64,000 nt of DNA from Bacteroidota bacterium (GCA_023417815.1 JAEZEI010000068.1:39252-103251); one strand, 5' to 3'. Counted from the stretch's first letter, positions 36,411 through 44,643 are shown. A program made the numbers and translations. Notes: a model not told the origin generated them from the letters alone.

Positions 36411-37652
36411 ATGGTTAAAGCCAGTATAATAACCATCGGCGATGAACTGCTGATCGGCCAGGTGATCGACACCAACAGCGTCTACATCAGCCAAGCCCTG
36501 AACAGGATCGGCATTCCCGTGGTGCGCAGGGTGGCCGTGGGCGACGACAGCATGGAGATCACCCGGGCGCTGGAAGAAGAACAGAAGCATGCGGGCATCA
36601 TAATACTGACCGGGGGACTCGGCCCTACCGCTGATGATATCACCAAACCATGTCTCTGCGAATATTTTGGAGGAAAACTGGTGGTGAACCAAGAAGTGCT
36701 TGCTGCGGTGAAGCATCGTTTTGAAGTGATGCTGAAAAGACCAATGGGTGAAAGGAATGCAAGGCAGGCCGAAGTGCCTGATGTTTGCGAAGTTATCAGG
36801 AATGAAGTGGGCACTGCGCCCGGAATGATCTTCAGGAAAGACAGCAGGATCTTCATCAGCCTCCCCGGTGTACCGCATGAAATGATGCACATGCTCGACA
36901 CGTTCGTTATACCCATGCTCAAGGATACGAATGATAAGACCATCATTCACCGCACCCTGCTGCTGATGGGGATCGGCGAATCTACCGTGGCAGATATGCT
37001 CCGTGATTTTGAAAAGGACCTTCCCGCTTCCATAAAACTGGCCTACCTGCCCGACCTTATACAGTTACGGTTAAGGCTGACCGCAGTGAATAATTCTGAA
37101 CCGGAGACAGATCTTCATTTTTCAAAGATGGCTGCGCTCCTGGAACAGAACCTCGTTACCCTGTCCGACGAAAAGATGGAACAGGTGGTGTTCCGGTTGC
37201 TGGAGGAACAAAAAAGCACTGTTGCCATTGCAGAAAGCTGCACCGGTGGTTATATAGAACACCTTCTTACTTCGCTGCCGGGGGCTTCGAAAATTTTCAA
37301 TGGAGGCGTGGTGTCCTATTCCAACGAGGCGAAGATGAAACTGCTGGGCGTGAAGTCTGAAACACTTGAACGGTTTGGTGCCGTTAGTGAAGAAGTTGCG
37401 GCGGAGATGGCCCTGGGCGTGATGCATACTTTCAACAGCGATCATTCCCTTGCAGTGTCCGGGATCATGGGACCGGGTGGCGGCACTGAAACAAAACCGG
37501 TGGGCGCAGTCTGCATCGCCGCGGCAGGGGAAGAAGGCGTATTCACCCGCACTATAAAGCTGAATTACAACCGCGATAAGAATATCCGGGCCACGGCCAT
37601 AGCGGCGCTCAACTTTCTGCGCCAGGCACTGGCAGGGCAACTGGGGGGCTGA
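36411..37652 (+). CDS. cinA: CinA: competence/damage-inducible protein A with nicotinamide-nucleotide amidohydrolase domain
   Basis: 413 aa. The N-terminal MoaB/MogA-like domain (COG1058) begins ASIITIGDELLIGQVIDTNS and has the ILTGGLGPTADDITK motif. The C-terminal PncC-type domain has VAIAESCTGGYIEHLLTSLP, GGVVSYSNEAK and VSGIMGPGGGTETKPVG. By family knowledge the protein deamidates nicotinamide mononucleotide and may hydrolyse ADP-ribose in pyridine-nucleotide salvage. Full length and no lesion. The E2 gene follows after 56 bp, with its own promoter box. Confidence 0.93.
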   Translation: MVKASIITIGDELLIGQVIDTNSVYISQALNRIGIPVVRRVAVGDDSMEITRALEEEQKHAGIIILTGGLGPTADDITKPCLCEYFGGKLVVNQEVLAAVKHRFEVMLKRPMGERNARQAEVPDVCEVIRNEVGTAPGMIFRKDSRIFISLPGVPHEMMHMLDTFVIPMLKDTNDKTIIHRTLLLMGIGESTVADMLRDFEKDLPASIKLAYLPDLIQLRLRLTAVNNSEPETDLHFSKMAALLEQNLVTLSDEKMEQVVFRLLEEQKSTVAIAESCTGGYIEHLLTSLPGASKIFNGGVVSYSNEAKMKLLGVKSETLERFGAVSEEVAAEMALGVMHTFNSDHSLAVSGIMGPGGGTETKPVGAVCIAAAGEEGVFTRTIKLNYNRDKNIRATAIAALNFLRQALAGQLGG

Positions 37653-37675
37653 AAGTGGTTTTTAACTAATTTAAT

Positions 37676-37683
37676 TACATTTG
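37676..37683 (+). promoter_or_regulatory. -7 promoter box for the E2 gene
   Basis: TACATTTG (TAnnTTTG), 25 nt before the ATG at 37709. T-rich sequence lies at the expected -33 position, without a clear TTG. Confidence 0.45.
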
Positions 37684-37708
37684 CGCTTCAATAAATCCTG
37701 ATAATAAT

Positions 37709-39016
37709 ATGGCTTTAGTTGACCTGGTAATGCCGAAGCTTGGCGAGAGTATAATGGAGGCTACAATTCTGAAATGGCATAAGAAACCGGGCGATAATGT
37801 CGCTCAGGATGAAACTGTACTGGATATAGCTACCGATAAGGTAGACAGCGAGGTGCCTTCCACCTCTGAAGGGGTGATCGAAGAGATCCTTTTCAACGAA
37901 AATGATGTTGTTCCTATCGGTACCGTTATCGCCAGGATCCGTTCCGGCGCGGGTTCCAACGCGCAGGCACAACCGGCAAAAGAATACGAGGAAGCAAAAG
38001 TTGTTGAAGATATTCCTTACCAGCCCAGCCAGCCTGCTGCAGCCGCTCCCAAAAACGGGGTGCGTTTTTACTCTCCCCTTGTGCTGAACATCGCGCAAAG
38101 CGAAGGCATCAGCATGAGCGAACTGGAGCAGATACCGGGCACCGGCCAGGATGGAAGGGTGAGCAAAAAAGACATCCTTGCCTATGTAGCCAACCGCAGC
38201 AGCCATAAGCCAAGCAATATACAGGCACCTGCGCCAAAACCGCAGGAGCAGCCGCGACCTTCACAGGAAGTTGCAGTGTCATCTCCTGCACCGGTGAGCT
38301 ATGGCGGAAATGTGGAAGTGATCGAAATGGACCGTATGCGCAAACTTATTGCGAAGCATATGGTTGACAGCAAGCATACCAGTCCGCACGTTACGAGCTT
38401 CGCTGAATGCGACGTTACCAACCTGGTAATGTGGAGAGATAAGGTGAAGAAGGAATTTGAAAAACGCGAAGGCGAGAAGATCACCTTCACCCCGCTCTTC
38501 ATTGAAGCCATCGTAAAATGCATCAAGAAATACCCGTGGCTTAGCAGCTCGGTGGATGGCGATAAGATCATCGTAAAGAAAGACATCAACATAGGTATGG
38601 CTACCGCGCTCCCAACCGGTAACCTTATCGTTCCGGTCATTAAGAATGCAGACCAACTGAACCTTACCGGCCTCACCAAACAGGTGAATGGCCTGGCGAA
38701 TGCAGCACGTACCGGCAAGCTGAAACCGGATGATACCAATGGCGGTACGTTCACTCTCACCAATGTGGGAACCTTCGGCAGCATCATGGGCACGCCTATC
38801 ATTAACCAGCCGCAGGTTGCTATCATGGCCGTGGGCGCTATCAAAAAACGCCCGATGGTGATCGAAACACCACAGGGCGACAGCATCGCGATCAGGCATA
38901 TGATGTATATCTCACTGAGCTATGATCATCGTATCATTGATGGCGCGCTGGGATCTACATTCCTGAACGCAGTGAGCAAGGAACTGGAGAACTTCGATAT
39001 TAACCGCGCGATTTAA
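37709..39016 (+). CDS. Dihydrolipoamide acyltransferase, E2 of a 2-oxoacid dehydrogenase complex
   Basis: 435 aa. An N-terminal lipoyl domain carries the modified lysine K44 in DIATDKVDSEVPS. An Ala/Pro-rich linker, the peripheral subunit-binding domain (YSPLVLNIAQSEGISMSELE, GTGQDGRVSKKDIL), a second linker and the catalytic domain follow. The catalytic site is SYDHRIIDGALG (H407, D411). One lipoyl domain and this linker pattern fit a branched-chain, 2-oxoglutarate or mixed-substrate E2; the acyl specificity cannot be fixed. The E1 genes are not in the window, while an E3 (lpdA) is at 21574. Confidence 0.92.
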   Translation: MALVDLVMPKLGESIMEATILKWHKKPGDNVAQDETVLDIATDKVDSEVPSTSEGVIEEILFNENDVVPIGTVIARIRSGAGSNAQAQPAKEYEEAKVVEDIPYQPSQPAAAAPKNGVRFYSPLVLNIAQSEGISMSELEQIPGTGQDGRVSKKDILAYVANRSSHKPSNIQAPAPKPQEQPRPSQEVAVSSPAPVSYGGNVEVIEMDRMRKLIAKHMVDSKHTSPHVTSFAECDVTNLVMWRDKVKKEFEKREGEKITFTPLFIEAIVKCIKKYPWLSSSVDGDKIIVKKDINIGMATALPTGNLIVPVIKNADQLNLTGLTKQVNGLANAARTGKLKPDDTNGGTFTLTNVGTFGSIMGTPIINQPQVAIMAVGAIKKRPMVIETPQGDSIAIRHMMYISLSYDHRIIDGALGSTFLNAVSKELENFDINRAI

Positions 39017-39032
39017 AAACATTTCGTTTTAA

Positions 39033-39144
39033 GAATAGTTCCCGTAGATTTTCGCGGAATGATCTCCGGGAATCTGCGGAAAAATCAGCGTGAATCTGCG
39101 GGAACCATTTATTCCCTAATGCTTATTGGAAAGTTGCATGAATT
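39033..39144. repeat. REP-like element, copy 1, overlapping the osmC 3' end
   Basis: Built of alternating TTCCCG(C/T)AGATT, TTCGCGGAAT, AATCTGCGGAAAAATCAGCG and AATCTGCGGGAAC motifs, it includes the last 36 bp of osmC. A closely similar copy is at 39573-39705 in the same orientation, so osmC lies between direct repeats. Confidence 0.8.
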
Positions 39145-39558
39145 CGCTATGAAGCACGCCTGGTGGGCCTTTTCATGAATGGAATGAAGCAGCTCCCTTT
39201 TACCTTCATCCATTAATTTTATTTCCGGGTGCAGGATCACTTCTTTGAATTTTCCTCCGGTGCCCCACTCCTCCATGACAGCCTCGGCGCGATCGGTATA
39301 GGATACAACGATCAGTCCCGCTTCAGCGGCAAGGTGGAGGAACCATAGCATGTGACAGGAAGAGATGGAAGCGAGGAACAGTTCCTCGGGATTGTATTTT
39401 GACGCATCGCCGCGGAAGGCCGGGTCGGAACTGGCGAAGATCTTTTCCTTTCCCTCGGCGGAAATGGTGTGATCGCGTTTATAGCCGGTGTAGGAGGCAG
39501 TGCCCTCACCGGTATTTCCTGTCCAGGTTACTTCGATATTGTAATGGTGTTCTTTCAT
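39109..39558 (-). CDS. OsmC/Ohr family peroxiredoxin-like protein
   Basis: 149 aa from the ATG at 39558 (MKEHHYNIEVTWTGNTGEG); the frame opens further upstream at 39597 but that stretch is inside the repeat. Features are KYNPEELFLASISSCHMLWF with the first redox Cys and KAHQACFIANSCNFPI with the second, giving the two-cysteine active site of OsmC-like thiol peroxidases that reduce organic hydroperoxides. The gene sits exactly between two direct copies of a REP-like element, and a 31-bp fragment of its own 3' end is repeated upstream (39675-39705), pointing to a past duplication. Confidence 0.88.
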   Translation of the reverse strand: MKEHHYNIEVTWTGNTGEGTASYTGYKRDHTISAEGKEKIFASSDPAFRGDASKYNPEELFLASISSCHMLWFLHLAAEAGLIVVSYTDRAEAVMEEWGTGGKFKEVILHPEIKLMDEGKRELLHSIHEKAHQACFIANSCNFPISIRE

Positions 39559-39572
39559 AAGAACATTTTTTT

Positions 39573-39705
39573 GAATAGTTCCCGCAGATTTTCGCAAATG
39601 TTATCGCAGATTTCCGCGGAATGTTCTGCGAGAATCTGCGGAAAAATCAGCGTGAATCTTCGGGAACTATTTATTCCTTAATATTTATTGGAAAGTTGCA
39701 TGATT
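39573..39705. repeat. REP-like element, copy 2, upstream of osmC
   Basis: Direct copy of 39033-39144 with one extra ~20-bp internal unit (TTATCGCAGATTTCCGCG). It ends in a copy of the osmC 3' terminus. Confidence 0.8.
39675..39705 (-). pseudogene. Remnant of an osmC 3' end (duplicated)
   Basis: On the minus strand this encodes CNFPINIKE followed by TAA, against CNFPISIRE-stop at the end of the intact osmC. It has no upstream coding part; it abuts the end of the 39712 gene. The simplest reading is a tandem osmC duplication with deletion of most of one copy. Confidence 0.6.
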
Positions 39706-39711
39706 TCCGTG

Positions 39712-40248
39712 TTACTCCTTGCTTTCCCCCACAAACCAATGTTCCTTGTCCCTGAACAACACGTTGAATGTCGTTAAGGTTCCATAGATGCGCGTGATGT
39801 ACTGCTGCAGGTTTACCTTGTCCTCATCAGAAAGGATCTTATGCGCATTGATCTGTTGTTCCATTACCCGCAGGCGGTCGCGGAGCATTACGATCTTGTG
39901 GAAGAATACATCCACCGGCACCTCCTTCGGTTTAAGCGATTTATCTGCAGGCTGGAGTAGCATGGTGCCGCCCTTCCAGCGATCACCGAGGGGCACCACC
40001 TCTCCCACGCCGTTCCATAGACGAAGAATTTTCAGCAGGGATGTTTCCACTTCAGACAGGGTCTCGATCTCCACAGAAACATTCTCAGGGATGATCTCTT
40101 CCAGTTGGGGATCATTCTTTTCAACCTCCTTTATGCCGGTGTTGATGAAGGATATGATATAGGTAGCGTATCGAACGCCTACGATAACTCCCGGGCCATG
40201 TTTGGTATGTTGCAGCCGGGTTCCGATTCCAAGTGTGAGCTGGTCCAT
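39712..40248 (-). CDS. Conserved protein with UvrD/CarD-like Tudor segment
   Basis: 178 aa, no signal peptide. The N-terminus GIGTRLQHTKHGPGVIVGVRYA resembles the Tudor-like domain at the C-terminus of UvrD/PcrA and in CarD, which contacts RNA polymerase. The rest is helical (ETSLLKILRLWNGVGEVVPL, FHKIVMLRDRLRVMEQQINA, HILSDEDK-type). I recall it only as a conserved Bacteroidota protein of unknown function; a role in transcription-coupled processes is inference from the Tudor-like segment. A minus-strand TATATTTA -7-like box lies at 40269-40276. Confidence 0.6.
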   Translation of the reverse strand: MDQLTLGIGTRLQHTKHGPGVIVGVRYATYIISFINTGIKEVEKNDPQLEEIIPENVSVEIETLSEVETSLLKILRLWNGVGEVVPLGDRWKGGTMLLQPADKSLKPKEVPVDVFFHKIVMLRDRLRVMEQQINAHKILSDEDKVNLQQYITRIYGTLTTFNVLFRDKEHWFVGESKE

Positions 40249-40277
40249 TCTATAATGCAGTTAGGAGGTAAATATAC

Positions 40278-42287
40278 TCATTTGAGCGTGTACCGCATTC
40301 CTGCGAAAACCCTTCGCCCCTGGTTGGGCGCATACAGGTATGCAGGATCGAATGTAAGTGCATAAGGATTCCCAGGCGTTACTACCGGATTGCCTGCACC
40401 ATCAAACAATACTTCCTTATCGAACGGATCATGGGAACGCGCAATAAGAAATGGTTTCAACGGCGGTGTCCAGTTAAAGATGTTCTTTATCCCTGCATAG
40501 ATCTCGAACCGCTTCGCGGGAATGGTGAATTGCAGGTTCTGGTTGCTCCACCAGGGACTATACCCCGGCCGCGGATCAAGCGGGCCCGAGAGGGGCAACT
40601 GCATGGGACTGTAAAGATTGCCGCTGTAATCAATATTAAGCCCTGATCTTTTGAACCGGTAAGAGATGGTCCAGGTAGCGCTGAATTTTTCGGTCAGTAA
40701 TTGCCTTGTCTTTTTCTTGCCGGATACCGAAACCACATCCTGAAACGTAGCGCCAATGGATGCTTTTATTCCTGACATGGTGTGCAGGTCGGTGTTGAGA
40801 CTGATCCCCCTGCTTATCGCATGACCATTAAGATTCTCATAGCGTACCTCAGAAGCATTGGAGGTAAGGTCAGCGATTATGCGGTTGTTGAAATATGTAT
40901 ACCATGCAGCAGCTTCGGCCACCATGAACCAGCCGGCGCCTGTGAATTTTTTATGTACGTTGAAGTTCACATTATAGGATCGTTCCGGGTCAAGATCGTC
41001 GCTCACCACCACTTTTCTCGCACCGGTGAGGGCGGCATGATCTTCCGTGAATACATTCACCACCCTGAAGCCTGTTCCTGCATTCAGCCTGAATATGAGC
41101 CCGTCCTGCGGTGTAAAGCGCACTGCAGCCCGCGGGGTGAAGATGGAGCCATGAACGGAATGATGATCATATCGCGCACCTAAAAGGAGCCGGTATTTTT
41201 TGAATTTAATTTCATCCTGCAGGAATATACCCGGGAGGGTATTTCGTTCCTTCCTCACCGTTACCGGGGTATTATCGTTGTACACGGTTGAACGTATGGC
41301 AAGTCCCGCAAGCATTTCATGGTTGCCGATGGTCTCATCCAGGGTGAGCTGCGCGAAGCCCACCTGCTGCGCCGCGATATAGCTCGTTGTGCCGTACCGG
41401 CTGTTCTGCCTGTGGTCGTTAAAGGAGAACGACAGCATCATCTTCTTCTTCACCGGCAACTGGTAGTTTCCTATCAGTTCCCAACGACTCGTATAAATGC
41501 TTTCACCATACACAGAATCGCCGCCGCGGAACTTCGACTCCCAGTTCATCTCCCCTCCCCAGCGGTCTTCATAAAAGTATCTTCCGGCAAGGCTTGCAGC
41601 GCGATCCTTATTCCGCCGGAAGGCGATCTTCTCAAATACGGAGAACCGCTTCTGCAGGGTTACATCGGTGAAGCCATCATGGTTATTATCAACGGGGTGA
41701 TCATAATGAAACAGGTTGATCCCTGTTAGCGCTTCCATCCTGCCGATCTCTTTCGACAGGCCGATATCAATATTCGTTTCCTTCCATGATGTGGTCATCA
41801 CATCCGCGAAGAAACGTGGTGCGGTAAGCGGGTTCTTCGTGATGATGTTGATCATGCCTCCTACAGCTTCGCTGCCGTATAATGATGATGCAGGTCCTTT
41901 AACGATCTCGATCCTTTCAACAAGGGAGGTTGGGATACCCGATAATCCGTAAACAGAAGAAAGGCTGCTCACTATCGGCATGCCATCGATCAGCACCATG
42001 GTGTATGGACCTTCCAGCCCGTTGATGTGGATGTCGCCGGTGTTGCACACATTGCAGTTCAGTTGCGGCCGCACCCCGTTAACGGTTTGCAGCGCATCGA
42101 ATATCGCCGGCGCGGGGTTCCTCTTCAGGAAGGAAGCAGAATATACCTCCACCGGCACAGCGCTTTCCATCCTGTGCACTTCACGCAATGTTCCTGTCAC
42201 CACCACCTCTGAAATATCCTTGTTGCGCACCGTATCCTGCGCAAGGGCAGGCATGGACAGGAAGAGAATGAATAAACAGCGGTACAT
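40278..42287 (-). CDS. TonB-dependent outer-membrane receptor
   Basis: 669 aa from the ATG at 42287 (MYRCLFILFLSMPALAQ signal peptide), directly preceded by a -7 box. A TonB-box-like segment (ISEVVVTGTLREVHR) leads to the plug (IFDALQTVNGV, IDGMPIVSSLSSVYGL, VERIEIVKGPASSLYGSEAV, GGMINIITKNP) and a 22-strand barrel ending GRRVFAGMRYTLK. The plug contains a CNVCNTGDIHINGLEG stretch with a CxxC pair. This is the BtuB/CirA-like class without carboxypeptidase-like domain and without a SusD partner, which fits uptake of a metal chelate or corrinoid rather than a glycan. The substrate is unknown. Confidence 0.92.
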   Translation of the reverse strand: MYRCLFILFLSMPALAQDTVRNKDISEVVVTGTLREVHRMESAVPVEVYSASFLKRNPAPAIFDALQTVNGVRPQLNCNVCNTGDIHINGLEGPYTMVLIDGMPIVSSLSSVYGLSGIPTSLVERIEIVKGPASSLYGSEAVGGMINIITKNPLTAPRFFADVMTTSWKETNIDIGLSKEIGRMEALTGINLFHYDHPVDNNHDGFTDVTLQKRFSVFEKIAFRRNKDRAASLAGRYFYEDRWGGEMNWESKFRGGDSVYGESIYTSRWELIGNYQLPVKKKMMLSFSFNDHRQNSRYGTTSYIAAQQVGFAQLTLDETIGNHEMLAGLAIRSTVYNDNTPVTVRKERNTLPGIFLQDEIKFKKYRLLLGARYDHHSVHGSIFTPRAAVRFTPQDGLIFRLNAGTGFRVVNVFTEDHAALTGARKVVVSDDLDPERSYNVNFNVHKKFTGAGWFMVAEAAAWYTYFNNRIIADLTSNASEVRYENLNGHAISRGISLNTDLHTMSGIKASIGATFQDVVSVSGKKKTRQLLTEKFSATWTISYRFKRSGLNIDYSGNLYSPMQLPLSGPLDPRPGYSPWWSNQNLQFTIPAKRFEIYAGIKNIFNWTPPLKPFLIARSHDPFDKEVLFDGAGNPVVTPGNPYALTFDPAYLYAPNQGRRVFAGMRYTLK

Positions 42288-42291
42288 AGGG

Positions 42292-42299
42292 CAAATATA
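42292..42299 (-). promoter_or_regulatory. -7 promoter box for the TonB-dependent receptor
   Basis: Minus-strand TATATTTG (TAnnTTTG), 4 nt upstream of the ATG at 42287, so the mRNA is probably leaderless. Confidence 0.5.
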
Positions 42300-42383
42300 T
42301 AGAAAGTTAGGGGTATCTAACATATTTTTGCCGTTTTGCCGAACTGCTCAGATAATTACATCCGCACCGGGATGGTTGCTGGC

Positions 42384-42534
42384 GGAATGCAAATGGTTGG
42401 TGTTATCACAACCAATATCGGAATGCCTATGGTTGGAGTTATCACCAACCAATTCGGAATGCCCATGGTTGGTGTTATCATGAATGGATGGATGAACCGG
42501 GATGCCTATGGTTGGTGTTATCACCAACCAATTT
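42384..42534 (+). repeat. 36-bp tandem repeat (minisatellite), four units, each able to form a hairpin
   Basis: Units at 42384-42419, 42420-42455, 42456-42498 (with 7 extra bases) and 42499-42534. The common form is GGAATGCCTATGGTTGGTGT followed by TATCACCAACCAATTC. Within a unit TGGTTGGTG and CACCAACCA pair as a 9-bp stem. The period is a multiple of 3, so all frames stay open through it; one would give repeats of GMPMVGVITNQF, but no start context or flanking gene supports translation. Confidence 0.9.
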
Positions 42535-42601
42535 GGGTTAATGAATTCACCCCTGCAAATTATCATCAAATACAGCATACATGATAAATCACGCATGCGG
42601 C

Positions 42602-42672
42602 AAGCCCCGTAGGAGCGACATGTTAATAGAAAAATCATTTCCCGATGGCCATCAAGCCCCGTAGGGGCGACA
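42602..42672 (+). repeat. 72-bp repeat, left copy flanking cytochrome b
   Basis: It starts AAGCCCCGTAGGAGCGACA, continues TGTTAATAGAAAAATCATTT and CCCGATGGCC, and ends in AAGCCCCGTAGGGGCGACA. It is nearly identical, in the same orientation, to 43703-43774, placing the cytochrome b gene between direct repeats. Confidence 0.85.
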
Positions 42673-42747
42673 CCCTGTTACTTTCTTTTGCCCAAAAGAA
42701 CAGGAACACAGAAATCACCGAGAACCACAAAGAACACAGAAAGAGTC
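42672..42747 (+). repeat. 76-bp intergenic repeat, inverted copy of 34912-34987
   Basis: It runs from ACCCTGTTACTTTC to AAAGAGTC and matches the other copy in reverse complement. The TTACTTTCTTTTG/CAAAAGAA hairpin lies at its left end. Confidence 0.8.
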
Positions 42748-42921
42748 AGAACCTTCGAAAGATTAACAATATTCAATCCTTTGAATGTTCGTCAATTATA
42801 AATACCGCTTCATTGTTCTCAGTGCAATTCAGTGCTTTTAGTGAAACAATCTGCGCCCGGCCGTACCGGACGGAACCTGCCCAAATGAATCCGTTCAGGC
42901 GGGCCCACCCCTACGGGGGAA

Positions 42922-43560
42922 TTATTTTTCCGAAGACGCTCCTTTGGGCGGAATGTAATTGGAAACACTGTTCGCTTTTAAATCTCCCCCCTTTCCTTTC
43001 GGGCCGCTCACAATACGTGAGATGATCCCCTTCTGGTCGGTGAATTCGGAGATCAATACACCTGCAAGGTGGATGATGATGAACGCAACCAGGTAATATA
43101 TGCTCAACACGTGGATCTCTTCCATTGGCTGTTTCATTGTCTTCGACCCGAATTCCATGAACAGTCCTGTTACCAGCGAAACACCAACACAGATATAAAA
43201 AATAATGTAACTCCAGTTCTGGAACCTCGCCTTGAATGGTAACCCCTTACTGAAAGGATTCTGGAATTTCATGATCCCAAATGCCGGCAGCATGAACCGG
43301 ATGCTGAACAATGCCACCAGTACATAACCGATATAAATATGCCATATCCACATGGGCTGCCGGATCTTCTTTGCCAGCACGAGCGCCTGGTCTTCTGATA
43401 ATACCTGGCCCGTGGTTGCCAGGTAGTCCTGGATGATGGCCGCAACATTCACCTTATTCATCCAAGTAAGACGCAGAAAGATGGTTAATAACAACAGCAG
43501 GAACGAAATGGCAATTGACCAGTGTAAAACACGGTAGAGCCCTGAATACTTCTTTTCCAT
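42922..43560 (-). CDS. Di-heme cytochrome b561-type membrane protein
   Basis: 212 aa with four membrane segments. Histidines fit heme ligands: YRVLHWSIAISF in helix 1, WIWHIYIGYVL in helix 2, EEIHVLSIYYLV and IIIHLAGVLISEF towards helices 3-4. This is the Ni/Fe-hydrogenase cytochrome b / cytochrome b561 (pfam01292) type, passing electrons between quinones and a periplasmic or soluble partner. The partner gene is not nearby, and a long charged loop (TTGQVLSEDQALVLAKKIRQ) between helices 1 and 2 is unusual. The gene is isolated and bracketed by two 72-bp direct repeats. Confidence 0.85.
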   Translation of the reverse strand: MEKKYSGLYRVLHWSIAISFLLLLLTIFLRLTWMNKVNVAAIIQDYLATTGQVLSEDQALVLAKKIRQPMWIWHIYIGYVLVALFSIRFMLPAFGIMKFQNPFSKGLPFKARFQNWSYIIFYICVGVSLVTGLFMEFGSKTMKQPMEEIHVLSIYYLVAFIIIHLAGVLISEFTDQKGIISRIVSGPKGKGGDLKANSVSNYIPPKGASSEK

Positions 43561-43873
43561 GGTTTACATTTTAAAATGGAAGGAACCTTTCAACGGGAAA
43601 TGACACAAATTAGATCAACGCTTTGAATGGAAATATGCGTGCGGGCATATGGGGAGATGATTCACATCAGGGGACCATCTGTAAGGCAGGTTTGCATTAA
43701 ATAAGCTCCGTAGGAGCGACATGTTAATAGAAAAATCATTTTCCCGATGGCCATTAAGCCCCGTAGGGGTGATAAAAGGCCCCAGATGGAATTAACATTA
43801 CAAGTCTCGATATATCTATAGGTAATTGCCTATTCTAACCCTACCTGATCAATGCTTATACTTATCTGTTGTG
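43561..43873. other. Spacer upstream of the cytochrome b gene
   Basis: Holds the right copy of the 72-bp repeat (43703-43774). The remaining ~240 bp show no ORF, hairpin terminator or clear promoter box. Confidence 0.6.
43703..43774 (+). repeat. 72-bp repeat, right copy flanking cytochrome b
   Basis: AAGCTCCGTAGGAGCGACA, then TGTTAATAGAAAAATCATTT, ending AAGCCCCGTAGGGGTGATA; it differs from the left copy at about five positions. Confidence 0.85.
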
Positions 43874-44542
43874 CTACTGATATTTCTTTTCGACCCTGCA
43901 TAGCTCTGCCAGTTCGGGAATGGCAGTAGTCAGTCCCAGATCCACTGAGCGCTGAAGATCTTTACAGGCAGAATCGATCCTGTTCAGAGAAAAATTTACA
44001 TGGGCCCGCAAATAAAAAGCATCCCTGTCAATCGGGTTATACATAATCCCTTTATTCAAACTTTGTAAAGCATTACCAAGATCTCCTAAAAAGTATTGAC
44101 ACCCTCCCAGGTCACGGTAAGCAGAAATATGAAAGGAATCGAGTTCTAAAACTGTTTTAAGATCATCGGCTGCTCCTTCGTAATCATTCAACAACAATTT
44201 CAAATTAGCTCTGGCCTGGAAAACTTTTAATTTATTAGGACTTAGCCTGGCTGCCACATTTAAATCCTCCATTGCCCCTTCCAGGTCTCCTGAATAAGCC
44301 CTGGCATCTCCCCGACCTGAATACAGTGCTGAAACCTGCGAATCAATTTCAAGCCCCTTATCAAAAAACGCGATCGCTTCATGGTACCTGCCTTCAAAAA
44401 ATGCCGTATTCCCGCTGTCAAGATACTTCTGAATATCATCAGGAGTATAAATAAATTTCTTCTTCGACTCCACCTTTTCTTCACAGGAATGAAATAGAAG
44501 AAACGAAATGGAGAGTAAAGCGAAGATTTTAAGGTGCTTCAT
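43874..44542 (-). CDS. TPR-repeat lipoprotein
   Basis: 222 aa. The signal sequence ends in a lipobox (LLFHSC), so the protein should be lipid-anchored. Four to five TPR units follow: DSGNTAFFEGRYHEAIAFFD, YSGRGDARAYSGDLEGAMED, ARANLKLLLNDYEGAADDLK, DLGGCQYFLGDLGNALQSLN and RAHVNFSLNRIDSACKDLQR. The last unit ends in the Sel1-like LGLTTAIPELAELC motif often closing Bacteroidota TPR proteins. TPRs mediate protein contacts; the partner is unknown. A similar gene lies at 49957-50643. Confidence 0.82.
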   Translation of the reverse strand: MKHLKIFALLSISFLLFHSCEEKVESKKKFIYTPDDIQKYLDSGNTAFFEGRYHEAIAFFDKGLEIDSQVSALYSGRGDARAYSGDLEGAMEDLNVAARLSPNKLKVFQARANLKLLLNDYEGAADDLKTVLELDSFHISAYRDLGGCQYFLGDLGNALQSLNKGIMYNPIDRDAFYLRAHVNFSLNRIDSACKDLQRSVDLGLTTAIPELAELCRVEKKYQ

Positions 44543-44573
44543 AATTCCAAATATCCTCTAAATCTATTATTAT

Positions 44574-44598
44574 AAAAAAAGGAAAGTTGCCTTTCCTT
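44574..44598 (-). terminator. Terminator of the 44644 gene (minus strand)
   Basis: Stem AAGGAAAG / CTTTCCTT with loop TTGC (44579-44598), followed on the minus strand by T7 (44574-44580). Confidence 0.8.
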
Positions 44599-44600
44599 AA

Positions 44601-44643
44601 AACGAAACAATAAACCCTAAACAATAAACAATAAACAATAAAC
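44601..44643. repeat. Heptanucleotide repeat AATAAAC
   Basis: About five units of AATAAAC/ACAATAA lie between the 44644 gene's stop and its terminator. The complementary GTTTATT heptamers are at 34727-34762. Confidence 0.7.

Larger units (their letters stand above)
42288..42921. other. Repeat-rich spacer between the TonB receptor and cytochrome b genes
   Basis: No convincing gene. It contains the receptor promoter box (42292), the 36-bp minisatellite (42384-42534), a 72-bp repeat (42602-42672), a 76-bp inverted repeat (42672-42747), a CAGTGCAATTCAGTG-type run (~42820-42850), and a GTAGGGG-type motif near 42905. Confidence 0.7.

Noticed and set aside
42384..42534. Possible CRISPR array
   Set aside because: Units are directly contiguous without spacers, and no cas gene is in the window.
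42336..42584. Open frame with GMPMVGVITNQF repeats
   Set aside because: The frame is open only because the 36-bp unit is a multiple of three; all frames across it are open and there is no promoter or start context.
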